A DNA stretch of 64,000 bases from Pandoraea sp. (GTDB lineage Bacteria > Pseudomonadota > Gammaproteobacteria > Burkholderiales > Burkholderiaceae), in contig NZ_SCSK01000067.1 in assembly GCF_004297875.1 (NCBI RefSeq), positions 124,001 through 188,000 on the forward strand, given 5' to 3'. A program made the position numbers and the translations under genes. A model generated the notes under the pieces. It made no database searches, had not been told where the DNA came from, and saw nothing but the letters and a program-made list of their open reading frames with translations. Positions 1 to 9,803 of this stretch are shown here, one piece after another (position 1 is the first letter of the stretch; each line of letters starts with the position of its first letter).

Positions 1-1
1 C

Positions 2-490
2 CCGGGCCTCGTGTCGGTGGCCATGGAGGAATTCACCAAGGTGCTGGGCGATCGCCCGAACCAGATCAGCAAGCGTCGTGACGACGTCAACGTGGCTGGC
101 AAGGACCTGCTGGAATTCCAGCCGGAGGCGCCGATCACCGAAAACGGTCTGCGCAACAACATCAACGTCGGCATCCACTATCTGGGCTCGTGGCTGGCAG
201 GCAATGGGTGCGTGCCGATTCACAATCTGATGGAAGACGCCGCGACCGCCGAAATTTCGCGCTCGCAAGTGTGGCAGTGGATCCGCTCGCCCAAAGGGGT
301 GCTGGACGACGGCCGTAAAGTGAGCGCGGAACTGGTGCGCGAGCTGATTCCGCAGGAACTCGCCAAGGTAAAGCAGACGGTTGGTGGCGAGACGCCGACT
401 TACGACCGTGCCGCCAAGATCTTCGAGGAAATGAGCACCAGCGAGCATTTCACCGAATTCCTGACGCTGCCGCTGTACGAGGAAATCTAA
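2..490 (+). CDS. aceB: Malate synthase A, C-terminal part (5' truncated by window edge)
   Basis: Reading frame open from window start; protein contains NGLRNNINVGIHYLGSWLAGNGCVPIHNLMEDAATAEISRSQVWQWI, characteristic of malate synthase A. Confidence 0.93.
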   Translation, partial: PGLVSVAMEEFTKVLGDRPNQISKRRDDVNVAGKDLLEFQPEAPITENGLRNNINVGIHYLGSWLAGNGCVPIHNLMEDAATAEISRSQVWQWIRSPKGVLDDGRKVSAELVRELIPQELAKVKQTVGGETPTYDRAAKIFEEMSTSEHFTEFLTLPLYEEI

Positions 491-535
491 GCCGACCGGC
501 ATCGAGGCGATGCGCAGTTTGCATCGCCGAACAAC

Positions 536-571
536 AAAAAGCCCCGCCGAATTTTTTCGGCGGGGCTTTTT
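536..571. terminator. Bidirectional intrinsic terminator between convergent aceB and rhlE
   Basis: Perfect 10-bp stem gccccgccga(541-550)/tcggcggggc(557-566) flanked by A5 and T5. Confidence 0.9.
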
Positions 572-591
572 ACTGCCTTGGCTGAAGCGGC

Positions 592-2199
592 TTAGCCGCG
601 CTTGCTGTGGCGCCCATAACCGCCGCCATTACCCCCGCCGTTACCGCTGCTTTTGCCGGCGTAACCGCCACCAAAGCCGCGCTCCGAGCGGTTGCCGCCG
701 TCACGGAAGCCGCCACCGCCTTCGCGGTTACCGAACGAGCGGCCTGCGCCTTGCCGGGCGCCGTCGCGTGAATTGCCCCAGTTGCCGGATCCGCCGGGTT
801 TGGCGGTTCGGCCATAGCCAGGGCGCTTGCCCGGCGCGGGTTTGTTGCCAGCCGGCGCGGCACGGCGCGGTTCGAAGCCAGCCACGACGTTGACCGCCAG
901 CGGTTGACGGGTATAACGCTCAATACGACGCACAGCATGCGCCTCACTGTGCTGCGCGAGGCTCACGGCCGTGCCGGTGCGTCCCGCACGACCAGTGCGG
1001 CCGATGCGGTGTACGTAATCCTCGGCGAATTTCGGCAAGTCATAATTGAATACGTGCGTGATGCCTGGCACATCGATGCCGCGCGCCGCTACGTCGGTGG
1101 CCACCAGGACTCGCAATCGCTTTTCACGCATGTCTTTGAGCGTGCGGTTGCGCACGCCCTGCGGCATGTCGCCATGCAGCGCGGCGCTGCTGAAACCGGC
1201 CTGATCGAGTTGATCGGCCAGTTGGTCGGCATCCCGTTTGGTCGAGGTGAACACGATCGCCTGATCCAGTGCGCGATCGCCCAGCAGATGCGTGAGCAGC
1301 CGGTCCTTGTGTTGGCGGTCGTCGACGTAATGCAGCGACTGCGCGATATTCACATTGGCTCGCTGGTCGTTGCGGGCGGCGATTTCGATGCGTTCCGGGT
1401 TGCGCAGCAGGCGATGTACGATCGTGCTGATCTTGCCGTCGAGCGTGGCCGAGAAAAGCAGCGTCTGGCGCGTTGCCGGCGTGGCGTCGACAATAGTTTC
1501 GATATCTTCGATGAAGCCCATGTCGAGCATGCGGTCGGCTTCGTCCAATACCAGGATTTGCAAGGCCGACAAATCAATCTTGCCGCTGGCGATGTGGTCG
1601 AGCAGGCGTCCGGGCGTTGCCACCAGAATTTCCGGCTGGCGCGCCAGCAACTCCAACTGGCGGCGATACGGCATGCCCCCGAGGATGCTGACCGTGCGCA
1701 GACGGCGCAGGTGCTTGCCGTAGGTTTCGGCCGCATTGGTGACTTGCAGCGCCAGTTCGCGTGTTGGCGTGAGCACCAGCAGGGCCGGTTGTGCCGGCGC
1801 GGGCCGCACGCGTTGACCCTTGCGGGGCTTCTCGCCCGGCGCGGCGACTTCGTTGCGCGGGTGTGCCGCGCGTGCCGGATGATTGGCTTGCCATTCGGCG
1901 AAGCGGTGAATCGCCGGCAACATGAATGCGGCAGTCTTGCCAGAACCGGTCGGGCTCGATACCAGCAAATCGCGGCCGGCCAGCGCAGCAGGGATCGCGC
2001 GCTGTTGCACGGGTGTTGGCTGGGTGTAACCGGCGGCCTCGAGCGCAGACAGAATGCCCGCGTTCAAGCCCATCTCGGCAAAGGTCGGTCCACTGGACGC
2101 GGCGGCTTTTGCCACCGGGGCCGAAGCTTGGGTGGTATTTTCTTCGGACGCAGCGAAGATCGTCTGCGCGAGCGCAGATAGTTTGGAAGTGATTTCCAT
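592..2199 (-). CDS. rhlE: DEAD-box ATP-dependent RNA helicase, RhlE-like, Gly-rich C-terminus
   Basis: Motifs SPTGSGKTAAF, PTRELALQV, VLDEADRMLDMGF, FSATLD, HRIGRTGRAGRTG; start chosen at MEITSKLSALAQ inside the longer ORF. Confidence 0.9.
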   Translation of the reverse strand: MEITSKLSALAQTIFAASEENTTQASAPVAKAAASSGPTFAEMGLNAGILSALEAAGYTQPTPVQQRAIPAALAGRDLLVSSPTGSGKTAAFMLPAIHRFAEWQANHPARAAHPRNEVAAPGEKPRKGQRVRPAPAQPALLVLTPTRELALQVTNAAETYGKHLRRLRTVSILGGMPYRRQLELLARQPEILVATPGRLLDHIASGKIDLSALQILVLDEADRMLDMGFIEDIETIVDATPATRQTLLFSATLDGKISTIVHRLLRNPERIEIAARNDQRANVNIAQSLHYVDDRQHKDRLLTHLLGDRALDQAIVFTSTKRDADQLADQLDQAGFSSAALHGDMPQGVRNRTLKDMREKRLRVLVATDVAARGIDVPGITHVFNYDLPKFAEDYVHRIGRTGRAGRTGTAVSLAQHSEAHAVRRIERYTRQPLAVNVVAGFEPRRAAPAGNKPAPGKRPGYGRTAKPGGSGNWGNSRDGARQGAGRSFGNREGGGGFRDGGNRSERGFGGGYAGKSSGNGGGNGGGYGRHSKRG

Positions 2200-2555
2200 T
2201 AATCCCTCAACAACACAGGTTTGAATAAGGCGTTGGCGCCAATCGGCAAACCCGGGTCGACGGCTGCTAATAGCAAATCGCGGGTGGGGCAGGGGAAGTT
2301 GAACAACGGGACTTCCCGAATCGTAAGCCGGGAGTGTGCTCGAGTGCTGCGTGAGCGAACGGAGAGGCTTATAACTGGATTGGGGCAAAACGCAAATAAT
2401 CCGTTGACAGGTGCAGCGCAGCAACGGAAGCCAAGATTATAGACTACTTGGGAAAATTCTGCTGGCCTTTATAAAGGCTTACGCCTGTGGTGCGGCGCAA
2501 AATCGCTGCACCATCACTGCGGCAGCCCTGTTATCGCTCGGAGGAGCATAGCAGT

Positions 2556-2584
2556 TTGACTCAAATCATTTCCGATATTATTAT
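2556..2584 (+). promoter_or_regulatory. Sigma70-like promoter of the marR(ectR)-ectABCD operon
   Basis: TTGACT (2556-2561), 17-bp spacer, TATTAT (2579-2584), in an AT-rich intergenic region. Confidence 0.65.
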
Positions 2585-2609
2585 TTCAGTACAAATTAAT
2601 TTATCGGAA
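2570..2609. promoter_or_regulatory. 40-bp dyad operator candidate: TTCCGATA-N5-ATTT-N6-AAAT-N5-TATCGGAA
   Basis: Concentric inverted repeats, both centred at 2589.5, overlapping the -10 box and predicted start site. Confidence 0.6.
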
Positions 2610-2628
2610 TTTTCCGGTTGCCCTGTCC

Positions 2629-3168
2629 ATGACAACGCCATCAACCAGCAGCCAGCCGTACGATTTGCGCATCCTGCGCGCACTGCGCCGCATCACGAGA
2701 TCGATTGCCCTGCATTCCCGGCAGTTGGCCGCCTGCAGCAACATTACGGCACCCCAATTGATTTGTCTGCGCGCTGTAATCGATCACGGCCCGTTGACCG
2801 CGACCGCGATCAGTCGGGAAATTCATGTCAGCGCCAGCACGGTGGTAGGCATTCTCGATCGCTTGGAAGACAAGGGGCTGATTCGCCGCGAGCGCGGACG
2901 CGAAGACCGACGGATCGTCTTTGTGTCGGCGACCGAGGCCGGCTTCAAACTAGCCAGCGAGACGCCCGCACCGATGCAGAAAAAGCTCTCGGAGGCGCTC
3001 AATGCATTACCCGAACTGGAACAGGCCACGATCACGATGGCGCTTGAGCGCGTTGTCGATCTGATCGAGTCGGGCGGTGTCTCCGCGGAATCGGCAAGTG
3101 AGCCCGCTCCACCGATTCTCGATGTACCTACGGGCGATGTGCCCCCCGAATCAGGATTGGTGGTTTGA
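2629..3168 (+). CDS. ectR: MarR family transcriptional regulator, candidate EctR
   Basis: MarR winged-helix pattern (LTATAISREIHVSASTVVGILDRLEDKGLIRRERGREDRRIVFVSATEAG); directly upstream of and overlapping ectA. Confidence 0.75.
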   Translation: MTTPSTSSQPYDLRILRALRRITRSIALHSRQLAACSNITAPQLICLRAVIDHGPLTATAISREIHVSASTVVGILDRLEDKGLIRRERGREDRRIVFVSATEAGFKLASETPAPMQKKLSEALNALPELEQATITMALERVVDLIESGGVSAESASEPAPPILDVPTGDVPPESGLVV

Positions 3169-3749
3169 TAGATAAAGACGGCGCTTACCCCAGCGAAAAT
3201 TCCAGGAGTCGCTTGGCCGTTCAAGATAAGCCCGGCTTATCCTTGAGGACACCCGATAGGCGCGATGGCGCGCAAATACATCGTTTGATCGAGCAGTGCC
3301 CACCGCTCGATCTGAATTCGCAGTACGCCTATCTTCTGCTGTGCGAGCATTTTTCGCCTACCTGCGTGCTGGCTCAAGCGGACCACCAGGTGCTCGGTTT
3401 CATCTCGGCCTATATGCCGCCGGCGCAGGCCGACGTGCTGTTCATCTGGCAAGTCGCGGTTCATCCGCAGGCACGCGGCCGTGGGCTCGGTCTGAGCATG
3501 CTGCAGACTTTGCTGCGACGACCGCATCTGAGTCACATTCAATTCATCGAAACAACGGTCAGCCCGCAGAACCAGGCCTCGCGGGGCCTTTTCGCGGCGT
3601 TGGCCACTGCATTGCAGGCCTCGATCCAAGAGCTGCCGCTGTTTGATCGTCATCTGTTTGCCGGCCACGGTCATGATGACGAACCGCTGCTGCGTATCGG
3701 CCCGTTCCAAGCCAGCCGGGTTTGGGCTCGGACAGACTGCGCGGCTTAA
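3165..3749 (+). CDS. ectA: L-2,4-diaminobutyric acid acetyltransferase EctA (non-ATG start; 3165 or 3213)
   Basis: GNAT protein LRTPDRRDGAQIHRLIEQCPPLDLNSQYAYLLLCEHF, typical EctA; followed by ectB, ectC and ectD. Confidence 0.93.
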   Translation: MIDKDGAYPSENSRSRLAVQDKPGLSLRTPDRRDGAQIHRLIEQCPPLDLNSQYAYLLLCEHFSPTCVLAQADHQVLGFISAYMPPAQADVLFIWQVAVHPQARGRGLGLSMLQTLLRRPHLSHIQFIETTVSPQNQASRGLFAALATALQASIQELPLFDRHLFAGHGHDDEPLLRIGPFQASRVWARTDCAA

Positions 3750-3825
3750 TGATTGGACGTGCGCGGAGGGATGTGCGCCGCCATGGCGCTCGTTGGCGCG
3801 TCCGATAAAACACGGAGAAACCGCA

Positions 3826-5133
3826 ATGGACTTAAAAATATTTGACCGAATGGAGTCGGAGGTGCGTGGCTACGTTCGGTCGTTCCCGGTGATTTTCAAG
3901 CAGGCCAGGGGTTCCGTGCTGATCGATGAAGTCAATAACGAATACATCGATTTTTTCAGCGGCGCCGGAACGCTCAACTACGGCCATAACAATCCGATTC
4001 TGAAAAAACGTCTGATCGAGTACTTGAATACCGATGGCCTGGTGCACGGGCTGGATATGGCGACATGCGCCAAAAAGCACTTTCTCGAGACGGTGGAGCG
4101 GGTGCTGCTCAAACCGCGCAACTGGCAATACACGCTGCAATTCACGGGCCCGACGGGCACCAACGCGGTGGAAGCAGCACTGAAGCTGGCGCGTCAGGTC
4201 AAGGGCCGCCAAAACGTCATCTCCTTTACTCACGGATTTCACGGCGTGACTGGCGGGTCGCTGGCTGTTACGGCCAACGCCAAGTTCCGCGGCGCTGCGG
4301 GGGTCGGGCTGGCCAACACAACTTTCATGCCGTTCGACGGCTATCTCGGCACCGACGTCAATACCATGGCTTATCTCGAGCGCATGCTGGACGACCCGAG
4401 CAGCGGTCTGGATCATCCGGCTGCAGTGATCGTCGAGACGGTGCAGGGCGAGGGTGGCGTGAACGTTGCCAGCAAGCGCTGGCTCAAGGAACTCGAGCGT
4501 TTGTGTCATCAGCACGACATGCTGTTGATCGTCGACGACATTCAGGTCGGCTGCGGACGCACCGGCAACTTCTTCAGCTTCGAGGTCGCCGGCATCAAGC
4601 CCGACATCATTACGCTGTCGAAATCGCTGTCCGGTTTTGGCCTGCCGATGTCGCTGGTGCTGATGAAGCCAGAGCTCGACGTGTGGAAGCCGGGCGCGCA
4701 CAGCGGGACATTCCGCGGCAACAACATGGCATTCGTCACCGCAGCGCAGGCGCTCGACACCTATTGGACGGATGGCACATTTGCCGATGAAACCGCGCGC
4801 AAGGAGCGCCTGGTGCGCGACTGGCTGGAGAATTTGGTTCATAGCTATCCCGGCGCGGGTTTGAGCGTGCGCGGCCGGGGGTTGATTCAAGGCCTCGCGA
4901 CCTCGGGGCGCAACGACATGGCAAATCGGATCGCGCGCGAGGCGTTCAGGCACGGCGTCGTGATCGAGACCTCCGGCGCCAACGACGAAGTTCTCAAAAT
5001 TCTGCCGGCGTTGACCATCGAGGACGACCTGCTCAAACGCGGGCTCGAAGTCATCGAGCAAAGTGTCGCGCACGTGCTGGCCAGCCAAGGCGCCGGCGCC
5101 CATGTCTTCAAATTCGGAGGGAACAAGCGATGA
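3826..5133 (+). CDS. ectB: Diaminobutyrate-2-oxoglutarate transaminase EctB
   Basis: MDLKIFDRMESEVRGYVRSFPVIFKQARGSVLIDE..., PLP aminotransferase with LIVDDIQVGCGRTGNFFSFE. Confidence 0.96.
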   Translation: MDLKIFDRMESEVRGYVRSFPVIFKQARGSVLIDEVNNEYIDFFSGAGTLNYGHNNPILKKRLIEYLNTDGLVHGLDMATCAKKHFLETVERVLLKPRNWQYTLQFTGPTGTNAVEAALKLARQVKGRQNVISFTHGFHGVTGGSLAVTANAKFRGAAGVGLANTTFMPFDGYLGTDVNTMAYLERMLDDPSSGLDHPAAVIVETVQGEGGVNVASKRWLKELERLCHQHDMLLIVDDIQVGCGRTGNFFSFEVAGIKPDIITLSKSLSGFGLPMSLVLMKPELDVWKPGAHSGTFRGNNMAFVTAAQALDTYWTDGTFADETARKERLVRDWLENLVHSYPGAGLSVRGRGLIQGLATSGRNDMANRIAREAFRHGVVIETSGANDEVLKILPALTIEDDLLKRGLEVIEQSVAHVLASQGAGAHVFKFGGNKR

Positions 5134-5528
5134 TCGTGAAAAATGTCAATGACGTGATCGGCACCAAGGACGAGATCAAGACCGATAACTGGCTGAGCCG
5201 ACGGGTGCTGCTCAAACAGGACGGCATGGGATTCTCCTTTCACGAGACCGTGATTTTTCCCGGGACCGAGACGCATATCCATTATCAGAACCATCTCGAG
5301 GCAGTCTGGTGCATCGAGGGTGACGGCGAAGTCGAAACCATTGCGGACGGAAAGAAATATGCACTGGGCCCAGGGGTCGTCTATGCGCTGAATGAAAATG
5401 ACGATCACTGGCTGCGCGGAGGAAAGGAGCCCTTGCGGGTGATTTGCGTTTTCAACCCGCCCTTGACTGGTCGGGAAGTGCACGATGCCGACGGCGTCTA
5501 TCCGATCGAGCAGCCTCAGGCCGCCTGA
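5130..5528 (+). CDS. ectC: L-ectoine synthase EctC
   Basis: MIVKNVNDVIGTKDEIKTDNWLSRRVLLKQDGMGFSFHET...HIHYQNHLEAVWCIEGDGEVE; cupin. Confidence 0.97.
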   Translation: MIVKNVNDVIGTKDEIKTDNWLSRRVLLKQDGMGFSFHETVIFPGTETHIHYQNHLEAVWCIEGDGEVETIADGKKYALGPGVVYALNENDDHWLRGGKEPLRVICVFNPPLTGREVHDADGVYPIEQPQAA

Positions 5529-5546
5529 GATGCAAAGGAGTACGAT

Positions 5547-6473
5547 ATGATTATATCGGTAAGCGATTTATACGCTTCTCGCACGACAGATGGCACTTCG
5601 GCCATCATTGCCCGGCAGGATCCGGTCGTCTATGACGGCGGACGCTATGCCGACGCACTGACTCAGGCGCAGTTGGCCGGCTATGAGCGAGACGGCTTCA
5701 TTTTGCTGGAAAATGTGTTCGACGACGCCGAGGTTCAGGTGTTGCTCGATGAAGTCAAGCGCATGAGCGCCGCGAAGGACATTGTCTCGCGCGACGAGGC
5801 GATTACCGAGCCGGGCAGCAACGCGGTGCGCTCGATTTTCCGGGTGCATGAACTCAGCGAGAAGCTGGGCCGGCTGGCGCGTGATCCGCGCCTGATTCAC
5901 GTCGCGCGCCAAATTCTGGGCTCGGAAGTCTATATGCATCAATCGCGCGCCAATATGAAACCCGGCTTCAAAGGCAAGGAGTTTTATTGGCACTCGGATT
6001 TCGAGACGTGGCATATCGAAGACGGCATGCCGGCCATGCGCGCGTTGAGCTGCTCGGTCCTGTTGACCGACAACAATGCCTGCAACGGCCCACTGATGCT
6101 GATTCCCGGATCGCAGCAGCAATTCATCGCCTGCCAGGGGCGTACGCCCGAGAACCACTATAAGCAATCGCTCAAGAAGCAGGAGTATGGCGTGCCCGAT
6201 CCGCTCAGCCTGAATCTGCTGGCGGAGCAGGGCGGCATTCAGGCAATGACGGCCAAGGCTGGCTCAGTCGTGTTTTTCGATTGCAACACGATGCATGGTT
6301 CGAACGGCAATATTTCGCCGTGGCCCCGCGCGAACGTGTTCATGGTCTACAACAGTGTCGAAAATACATTGGAGCCGCCGAAGCATGGGCTCGATCCGCG
6401 CCCCGAATACATTGCGGCACGCCGGAACTTCGCCGCCCTGGCGCCAATCGAGCAAGTCGCCATGGTGGCGTAA
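5547..6473 (+). CDS. ectD: Ectoine 5-hydroxylase EctD, Fe(II)/2-oxoglutarate dioxygenase
   Basis: Signature FYWHSDFETWHIEDGMPAMR plus distal DCNTMHGS iron-ligand motif. Confidence 0.96.
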   Translation: MIISVSDLYASRTTDGTSAIIARQDPVVYDGGRYADALTQAQLAGYERDGFILLENVFDDAEVQVLLDEVKRMSAAKDIVSRDEAITEPGSNAVRSIFRVHELSEKLGRLARDPRLIHVARQILGSEVYMHQSRANMKPGFKGKEFYWHSDFETWHIEDGMPAMRALSCSVLLTDNNACNGPLMLIPGSQQQFIACQGRTPENHYKQSLKKQEYGVPDPLSLNLLAEQGGIQAMTAKAGSVVFFDCNTMHGSNGNISPWPRANVFMVYNSVENTLEPPKHGLDPRPEYIAARRNFAALAPIEQVAMVA

Positions 6474-6512
6474 CCTGTGACCCCGGCCGGCTTGCGGGCC
6501 GGTCGCACTTAG

Positions 6513-6547
6513 CCGGGCCATGTCCTCGCGGACTGGTCCGGTTTTTT
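6513..6547 (+). terminator. Intrinsic terminator after ectD
   Basis: ccgggcca-t-gtcc-tcgc-ggac-tggtccgg hairpin followed by T7. Confidence 0.75.
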
Positions 6548-6585
6548 TGTATGCGCGGCGCGCGCGCGGCTGGTGCGATGGTCCG

Positions 6586-7358
<773 letters not shown>

Positions 7359-7362
<4 letters not shown>

Positions 7363-8051
7363 CGCAGGGGCAATCCTCGTTTAGGCAGTCGCCTGTCGAG
7401 ATAACGCACGGCGGCCGAGGCAAACAGTGTCAGAATCATATAGAGGCCGCCCACCATCGAGAGCGGAATCAGGTAGTTGAAGGTGCGGTCGCCAATGATT
7501 TTGGCGACGTTCAGCATTTCGAGTACCGAGACGACCGAGAGCACGGGCACATCCTTCATGATCGATACCAGGTAGTTTCCGAGCGCCGGAATGATGCGCG
7601 GGATGGCCTGCGGCACGATGACGACGCTGAAAGTGCGCAATCCGGAGAGATCGAGCGCGCGGGCGGCCTCGGTCTGGCCGCGCGGAATCGACTCAATGCC
7701 GGCGCGATAGACTTCCGAGGTATAGGCGCTGTATTGCACGCCCAGCGCAAGCGCGCCGGTCATGAACGCCGGCAGGACGATTCCGTAGTCGGGCAGCACG
7801 TAATACAGAAAGAACAGCTGCGCCAGTAGCGGCGTATCGCGCAGGAATTCGGTCAACAGTTGCGCCGGCCAGGCGACGATACGCAAGCTCGACGATTTGA
7901 GTGCAGCCAGCATCAGGCCGAGGACTGCCGCTACCACGAAGCCCAGCAGCGACGCTTCGATCGTGATGAGCATCCCCCTGAGCAGGATGGGCAGGATCGA
8001 TTCGGCGAATAGCCAGTTATTCGCCGTGTTCCAATGAAATCCGAACAACAT
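7359..8051 (-). CDS. ehuD: Ectoine/hydroxyectoine ABC transporter permease EhuD
   Basis: His/Glu/Gln-type permease (RGMLITIEASLLGF..., EAARALDLSGLRTFSVVIVPQAIPRIIPALGNYLVSIMKDVPVLS). Confidence 0.85.
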
Positions 8052-8053
8052 GC

Positions 8054-8725
8054 TCAGGCTCTCCGCGCACGCCAGCGGCCGACCGAGCGCTCAAGCAATT
8101 TCATCACTGCGGTCAGAACTAGGGCCATGGCGAAATACATGAGCAGCAGCACCGTGTAGACGGTCGTGCTGTCCTGGGTGAAGTTGCGGATCTGCTCGGC
8201 GCGAAACGCAAGGTCACCCAGGCTGATCAGAGAAACCAGTGCCGTGTCCTTGAGATTTTGCACGGCCAGATTGCCGAAGCTCGGCATCATCTCTGGAATG
8301 GCCTGCGGCAACGCAATGCGCCATAGTGTTTGGCGCGCGGTGAAGTCGAGCGCCTTGGCGGCTTCGTGCTGAGCCAGAGGGACGGCTTGAATCGCGCCGC
8401 GCACCACCTCGGCGCCATAGGCGCCGATATTCAGGCTCAACGCCAGCGTGCCTGCCACGACCGGCGGCAGCCGCAGATCGACGCCGGCCAACTGTCCGAG
8501 CACCGGCAGCGCAAAATACAGCCAGAACAATTGGACCAGCAGCGAGGTGCCGCGAAAGATCTCGATGATGCCGATCGAAAGACTCTTGATCGGCCAATAG
8601 CGCGAGAGCTTGCCCAGGCCGAACAAAAAGGCGAAGAAGGCGCCCAGCAGCGTCGAATAGACCGTGAGCTGTGCCGTAACCCACGCCCCTTGAAGCAGGG
8701 GCGTGGCGTAGCTGATCCAATGCAT
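8054..8725 (-). CDS. ehuC: Ectoine/hydroxyectoine ABC transporter permease EhuC
   Basis: Permease with EAAKALDFTARQTLWRIALPQAIPEMMPSFGNLAVQNLKDTALVS; start MHWISYATPLLQGAWVTAQ. Confidence 0.85.
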   Translation of the reverse strand: MHWISYATPLLQGAWVTAQLTVYSTLLGAFFAFLFGLGKLSRYWPIKSLSIGIIEIFRGTSLLVQLFWLYFALPVLGQLAGVDLRLPPVVAGTLALSLNIGAYGAEVVRGAIQAVPLAQHEAAKALDFTARQTLWRIALPQAIPEMMPSFGNLAVQNLKDTALVSLISLGDLAFRAEQIRNFTQDSTTVYTVLLLMYFAMALVLTAVMKLLERSVGRWRARRA

Positions 8726-8735
8726 GGTTCGACGC

Positions 8736-9593
8736 TTACTTGGTGCACAGTTGTGCCGTGGTCTTGTCAAAGGACGCCTGGGCATCCTTGTCGGTGAAGC
8801 CATAGTGCTTCATCAACTGCTTCCAGCCAGGGGTTTTCTTGAATTGAGCCAATTGGGTGTTGACGGCGTTGCGCAGATCCGTCGAATTCTGCGCGAAGGC
8901 GAAGCCCCCCCAACTGCGTGCCGGCTGACCGTGAACGATTGGATCAGTAAAGGGCTTGGCGGCTTGCACCTTGCCGCTCTTGGCCGCCAGCTGATTCACC
9001 GTCAGACCCGTTGCAGCATAGGCGCTGGCGCGGCCGGTCGTTACCGTTGAGATGGCATCGGCGTTGCTCGCGATAGTCACGATATTGCTGCTGGGCACGC
9101 CCAGTGCCTGAAGCATGTCGAGCTGATCGGCGCCCGCCATGATCGCGACCTTCTTGCCCGATTTGGCGAACGCTTCATACGAATCAAGATGAGCCGGATT
9201 GCCTTTGGCGACCAGCAAGCCCTCGCCATAGGAGCTGTCCGGCTCCGAGAACAGCACCTTTTCGCAGCGCGGCGGCAGGATCGCCATTTCCGCCGCAACC
9301 ATATCGAAACGGTTGGCTTTCAGACCGGGGATCAACGAGCCGAAGCCAGTGACGACCCATTTGATTTTCTTCACGCCGAGCTGCTTCATCACCTGCTTGG
9401 CAACGTCGGGGCCGATGCCTTTGGCTTGCTCGGACAGGTTCATGTAGCCGTATGGAATTTCATTGGCGATGGCGATGCGCACATAACCGCGCTGCTGGAT
9501 TTCCTTGAGCGTGACTGCGCCGGCTTGCTGTGCCAACCCGGTCGCCAAGGCGACGAATACCGTGGCGAGGGCTGTTGTGCGGGCCTTTTTCAT
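8736..9593 (-). CDS. ehuB: Ectoine/hydroxyectoine ABC transporter substrate-binding protein EhuB
   Basis: Signal peptide plus family-3 solute-binding protein; start MKKARTTALATV chosen because AAAGGA lies 7 nt upstream (rather than 9599). Confidence 0.87.
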   Translation of the reverse strand: MKKARTTALATVFVALATGLAQQAGAVTLKEIQQRGYVRIAIANEIPYGYMNLSEQAKGIGPDVAKQVMKQLGVKKIKWVVTGFGSLIPGLKANRFDMVAAEMAILPPRCEKVLFSEPDSSYGEGLLVAKGNPAHLDSYEAFAKSGKKVAIMAGADQLDMLQALGVPSSNIVTIASNADAISTVTTGRASAYAATGLTVNQLAAKSGKVQAAKPFTDPIVHGQPARSWGGFAFAQNSTDLRNAVNTQLAQFKKTPGWKQLMKHYGFTDKDAQASFDKTTAQLCTK

Positions 9594-9671
9594 AAGCATG
9601 TCCTTTGGGGAAAAATTGACCGAAATGACTTCCGCGCTTATTTGATTCGTCTAGCAACGATAGCAGAAATA

Positions 9672-9707
9672 ATTATACACAATGAAACGATTTCAGTTGA
9701 AATTAAT
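9672..9707 (-). promoter_or_regulatory. Promoter/operator candidate of ehuBCDA with ATTTCAGTTGAAATTAAT element
   Basis: TATAAT on the minus strand (9672-9677) with weak -35 (TTCAAC, 18-bp spacer) embedded in ATTTCAGTTGAAATTAAT (9690-9707), which contains the perfect palindrome ATTTCAGTTGAAAT. Confidence 0.6.
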
Positions 9708-9803
9708 AGCGTACCGAATCAACTCGGCGCCGCCTATCCCGGGAAAACTATCCGGCAGTCGCCCGACCGCCTGTGCGACGGCTTCGGCGATTACAATATC
9801 GGC

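Noticed and set aside
510-947. Overlapping plus/minus ORFs in the rhlE Gly-rich tail
   Set aside because: Low-complexity GGN codons generate open alternative frames
904-2181. 425-aa plus-strand ORF opposite rhlE
   Set aside because: Antisense open frame expected in GC-rich DNA; no recognisable domain, and the opposite strand encodes a clear DEAD-box helicase
2487-3047. 186-aa ORF in an alternative frame through marR
   Set aside because: Arg/Gln-rich, no domain; the MarR frame is clearly coding
3832-5103. 423-aa minus-strand ORF opposite ectB
   Set aside because: Mirror frame of a conserved gene; composition-driven artefact
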